DNA from: Acidulodesulfobacterium_A sp049965795
GTDB lineage: Bacteria; SZUA-79; Acidulodesulfobacterales; Acidulodesulfobacteraceae
Direction of reading: 5' to 3'
Length of the DNA: 44,221 nucleotides
Assembly (NCBI GenBank): GCA_049965795.1
Contig: JBMFVW010000014.1
Coordinates: 1 to 44,221, forward strand
The notes under the pieces are model-generated. The model was given only the letters and a program-made list of their open reading frames with translations. It ran no database searches and was not told the origin of the DNA. The position numbers and the translations under genes were made by a program. Positions 42,456 through 44,221 of this stretch are shown in pieces (position 1 is the stretch's first letter; each line of letters opens with the position of its first letter).

Positions 42456-42901
42456 AAGAAAAAACAATAGAAAAATTTCCTTTAAAAATAATAAAAGACA
42501 AGCTAACCGGCAGATGCAAAGCCGCTACTTCGCTTGAAAAACTTAGCGACGATACCAAAAATATTCGTCAGGAATTAAGTTTTATCGAAACCGACTATAC
42601 GATTTTATTAAGCGATATAAGAGAATTGTTGTCGCAAGCCGCTATGCGTTCTAAGAAAAAAACCGACCCCCGTCTGTATTGGCTATTAGGCGAAAATATA
42701 CTGCGCTTTATTGAAAGACTCGACGACCTCGGTTTTTATATTGTAAAACAAAATAAAACATTTGCGGCGGATACCGGCATGTCCGAAAGTTCTATAGGCA
42801 AAATAATTTCTTTCAGAAAAAGATTTTCAAAAATCTCTATGTTGGACCCTGAAATATCGTGGTCTAAATACAGGGACAACAAGACTGCAAAGAAAGCATA
42901 A
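42452..42901 (+). CDS. Small helical partner of the GHKL ATPase
   Basis: This 149-residue, mostly helical and basic protein has no signal peptide. The second half (RLYWLLGENILRFIERLDDLG, then SESSIGKIISFRKRFSKI and ISWSKYRDNK) resembles the DUF1016 N-terminal type region of some nucleic-acid enzymes, a helix-turn-helix-like segment. The nuclease domain found in complete DUF1016 proteins is absent. Its ATG overlaps the ATPase stop codon. I infer a DNA-binding or adaptor role beside the ATPase, but homology is weak. Confidence 0.65.
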   Translation: MKEKTIEKFPLKIIKDKLTGRCKAATSLEKLSDDTKNIRQELSFIETDYTILLSDIRELLSQAAMRSKKKTDPRLYWLLGENILRFIERLDDLGFYIVKQNKTFAADTGMSESSIGKIISFRKRFSKISMLDPEISWSKYRDNKTAKKA

Positions 42902-43013
42902 AAGGAAATTTCTTTTCTAATGCCGCAACGCTTTTATTATTCAATTATGATAAAATAATTATATGCATTCATATGAAACCGATTCGTTTAAAAGGATTAT
43001 TAGCAAAAATCTT

Positions 43014-43247
43014 TTATAATCGAAATAATCTCGGATTTTATTTTTTAAGCATTGATTTTTTAATTTTATAAAAGAAAATTTTAGACTCTTCGAGCCATAT
43101 TAACGTTTCTTTTATAGTGAGGGGGCTGCCGCATAAACGGTCGTCAGACGATATAACGGTATTATTATCGTTATTATTATTGCTGCAGTCTATTAAATTA
43201 TTTAAATTATCGCGCTTGGGTGTAACTTTTTCTTTTTTCATATTTTC
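43014..43247. repeat. 234-bp perfect direct repeat, copy B
   Basis: It is identical to 37736-37969. It ends just before the nucleotidyltransferase stop codon, and the 42902-43013 stretch before it shows nothing recognisable. Confidence 0.95.
43038..43241 (-). CDS. 67-residue WLEE-helix protein, copy B
   Basis: It is identical in protein and DNA to copy A. It follows the nucleotidyltransferase gene by 9 bases on the same strand, so the two probably form an operon. The C-terminal helix TIKETLIWLEESKIFFYKI is the only structured part I can see. No ribosome-binding site is evident here, so translation may depend on coupling to the upstream gene. A toxin or antitoxin partner role is inference from the neighbour. 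Confidence 0.6.
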   Translation of the reverse strand: MKKEKVTPKRDNLNNLIDCSNNNNDNNTVISSDDRLCGSPLTIKETLIWLEESKIFFYKIKKSMLKK

Positions 43248-43250
43248 GGC

Positions 43251-43727
43251 TTATCGTTTTTTTAGTTCTTTAATATCTTCGTTATCTTTATCTCGTCCGG
43301 CAATAGATTTTAAAGTTATCAAATCGTTTTTATTTACAACGTATATTTCAAAATCGTCATATCTAATTATTTTTTTTCTTTCAAACAATTCGTCGAAATT
43401 TATCAAAGATTTTAAAAAAACATCGACGCTGTGATAAGGCTCATTACGTTTATAAATATTGAAAACAATCAAATTTTTTTCATTGACCCACCCGTTCCTG
43501 GCAGTCTCCGATTTTATATCGTTAATATCAACCGGAAGAGAAGGAATCATATCAAGATTTTTTAACGCTTTTAAAAATTTACCGATATTTTCTTCGCTTA
43601 AATCAAGTAAAATATCTATGTCGTAGGTTGATCTTATAACGCCGTAAATATTCACGGCATGCCCGCCGCTAAGAAGATATCTTACTTTATTTTTATATAA
43701 TTCCGAAAAAAAATCGTCGTAGAACAT
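43251..43727 (-). CDS. Minimal nucleotidyltransferase, DUF6036/AbiEii-like
   Basis: The 158-residue protein has the nucleotidyltransferase core: YLLSGGHAVNIYGVIRSTYDIDILLDL, where GG and the DID pair hold nucleotide and metal. The end, KNDLITLKSIAGRDKDNEDIKEL, is the helical pattern typical of this group. Such proteins occur as one component of toxin-antitoxin and abortive-infection pairs, some of which modify tRNA or the partner toxin. The ATG lies 6 bases after an extended -10 box, so the message would be leaderless. The 67-residue gene is its likely partner. Confidence 0.82.
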   Translation of the reverse strand: MFYDDFFSELYKNKVRYLLSGGHAVNIYGVIRSTYDIDILLDLSEENIGKFLKALKNLDMIPSLPVDINDIKSETARNGWVNEKNLIVFNIYKRNEPYHSVDVFLKSLINFDELFERKKIIRYDDFEIYVVNKNDLITLKSIAGRDKDNEDIKELKKR

Positions 43728-43764
43728 ATATTGATTATATCAGATTTAAAAATAAAAATACCCG
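43726..43764 (-). repeat. 39-bp promoter-bearing repeat, copy B
   Basis: It matches 37292-37330 with one difference. TGATATAAT (TATAAT at 43739-43734, minus strand) directs transcription into the nucleotidyltransferase gene, whose ATG begins 6 bases later. The T-rich part also serves as the tail of the terminator next to it. Confidence 0.7.
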
Positions 43765-43781
43765 CTTTTTAGGGCGGGTAT
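43750..43781 (-). terminator. Intrinsic terminator of the porin-like gene
   Basis: ATACCCGC and GCGGGTAT form an 8-bp stem around 8 bases. On the minus strand a T-rich stretch follows, so it ends the transcript of the barrel protein at 43827-44221. Confidence 0.8.
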
Positions 43782-43826
43782 TAGGGAGGTGGTGATAGAG
43801 AGAAAAGCTACTATTAAGTTAAGCGT

Positions 43827-44221
43827 TTAAAACGCTATCCTTGCCTGCAGGAAATAGGCGTTGGTCTGCCCCATCCACTGGCCGTAATCTGTATAATTGG
43901 GATTTGTGGATGGTAAATCTTTGTAGTCTTTGGCGTAAAGGTATTGATAATTCTGCCAATCTGCGGTTAATGTAATATGGCTGTTGAGATGATAGGCAAC
44001 GCCGACAACGCCTCTTTGGAAATCAAAGGGATTTCCCGACGGCAAAGCATCACCGGTAGAATTGTAATTGGTATCTTGATAATAATATCTCTGAATAAGC
44101 CCGAAAACCCCGAATCTGGTATTTGGGATATTGTAATATCCGAAAGCGTCGTATCCGTGTTCCACGTTATGACCGTCATACAAGCTTGTGATTGCAGGCA
44201 TTGTGCTTGAATTATAGCAAC
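43827..44221 (-). CDS. C-terminal part of an outer-membrane barrel protein, cut by the window edge
   Basis: The frame is open to the edge at 44221, so the N-terminus is missing; 130 codons are seen. Alternating polar and aromatic strands (for example FGVFGLIQRYYYQDTNYN and HITLTADWQNYQYLY) and a final strand ending AYFLQARIAF, with terminal Phe, are typical of porins and other outer-membrane barrels recognised by BamA. A substrate cannot be named. The stop is 45 bases before its terminator. Confidence 0.78.
   Translation of the reverse strand, partial: CYNSSTMPAITSLYDGHNVEHGYDAFGYYNIPNTRFGVFGLIQRYYYQDTNYNSTGDALPSGNPFDFQRGVVGVAYHLNSHITLTADWQNYQYLYAKDYKDLPSTNPNYTDYGQWMGQTNAYFLQARIAF

Overview
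This AT-rich window comes from a Gram-negative bacterium. The outer-membrane genes show this: lptE, lspA, lpxK, an LpxL-type acyltransferase, gmhB, two porin-like barrels and an OmpA/Pal-like protein. The gene content (holA-rpsT, gap-pgk, secG next to tRNA-Leu, a KdpD-type sensor, phosphoketolase, c-di-GMP signalling) would fit an anaerobic or acidophilic delta-proteobacterium-like lineage. That assignment is an impression, since no rRNA is present.

From 1 to about 28 kb the window is a conserved housekeeping backbone. The left part (1-11.7 kb, mostly minus strand) carries the start of coaBC, a glyoxalase-like hydrolase, two sugar-phosphate mutase or nucleotidyltransferase genes, a PAP2 phosphatase, lptE, leuS, lspA, pgk and gap. 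Next come a UPF0173-type hydrolase, an HD-GYP phosphodiesterase, tRNA-Leu(UAA), secG, holA and rpsT. A plus-strand run follows: coaD, an aminotransferase, lpxK, lpxL, gmhB, copA and xfp. It makes CoA and lipid A/LPS precursors, exports copper and cleaves sugar phosphates. lpxK is split by a -1 frameshift exactly at an in-frame A AAA AAG slippery heptamer. rsmD, a CRP-type regulator, an FmdB zinc ribbon and a HAD phosphatase complete this part.

From 28 to 36 kb lie envelope and metal-ion genes. An OmpA/Pal-like gene has a consensus promoter and shares an upstream element with gap at identical spacing. A porin and an NRAMP-like transporter form a pair next to a fur gene, with a near-perfect Fur box ahead of the transporter. 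A nickel/cobalt transporter sits under a cobalamin riboswitch. A decayed kdp locus keeps kdpF, a second 28-codon membrane peptide and a stand-alone KdpD sensor, while kdpA and kdpB are joined by an out-of-frame deletion.

From 36 to 43.8 kb is an accessory, recombination-scarred region. It holds an orphan 318-residue protein, a chimeric ATPase/HEPN pseudogene, an FAD-dependent disulfide-reductase-like enzyme and a BrnT/BrnA toxin-antitoxin pair with a visible operator. It also holds a monohaem cytochrome followed by a GHKL ATPase and a small helical partner, and a nucleotidyltransferase with a 67-residue companion. A perfect 234-bp direct repeat carrying that companion ORF, a 91-bp duplication of the ATPase gene, and 39-bp and 48-bp repeats tie the region together. 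The best candidates for undescribed biology are the GHKL ATPase plus partner, the nucleotidyltransferase plus 67-residue pair, the lpxK frameshift, and the shared gap/ompA upstream element. The window ends inside another porin-like gene.
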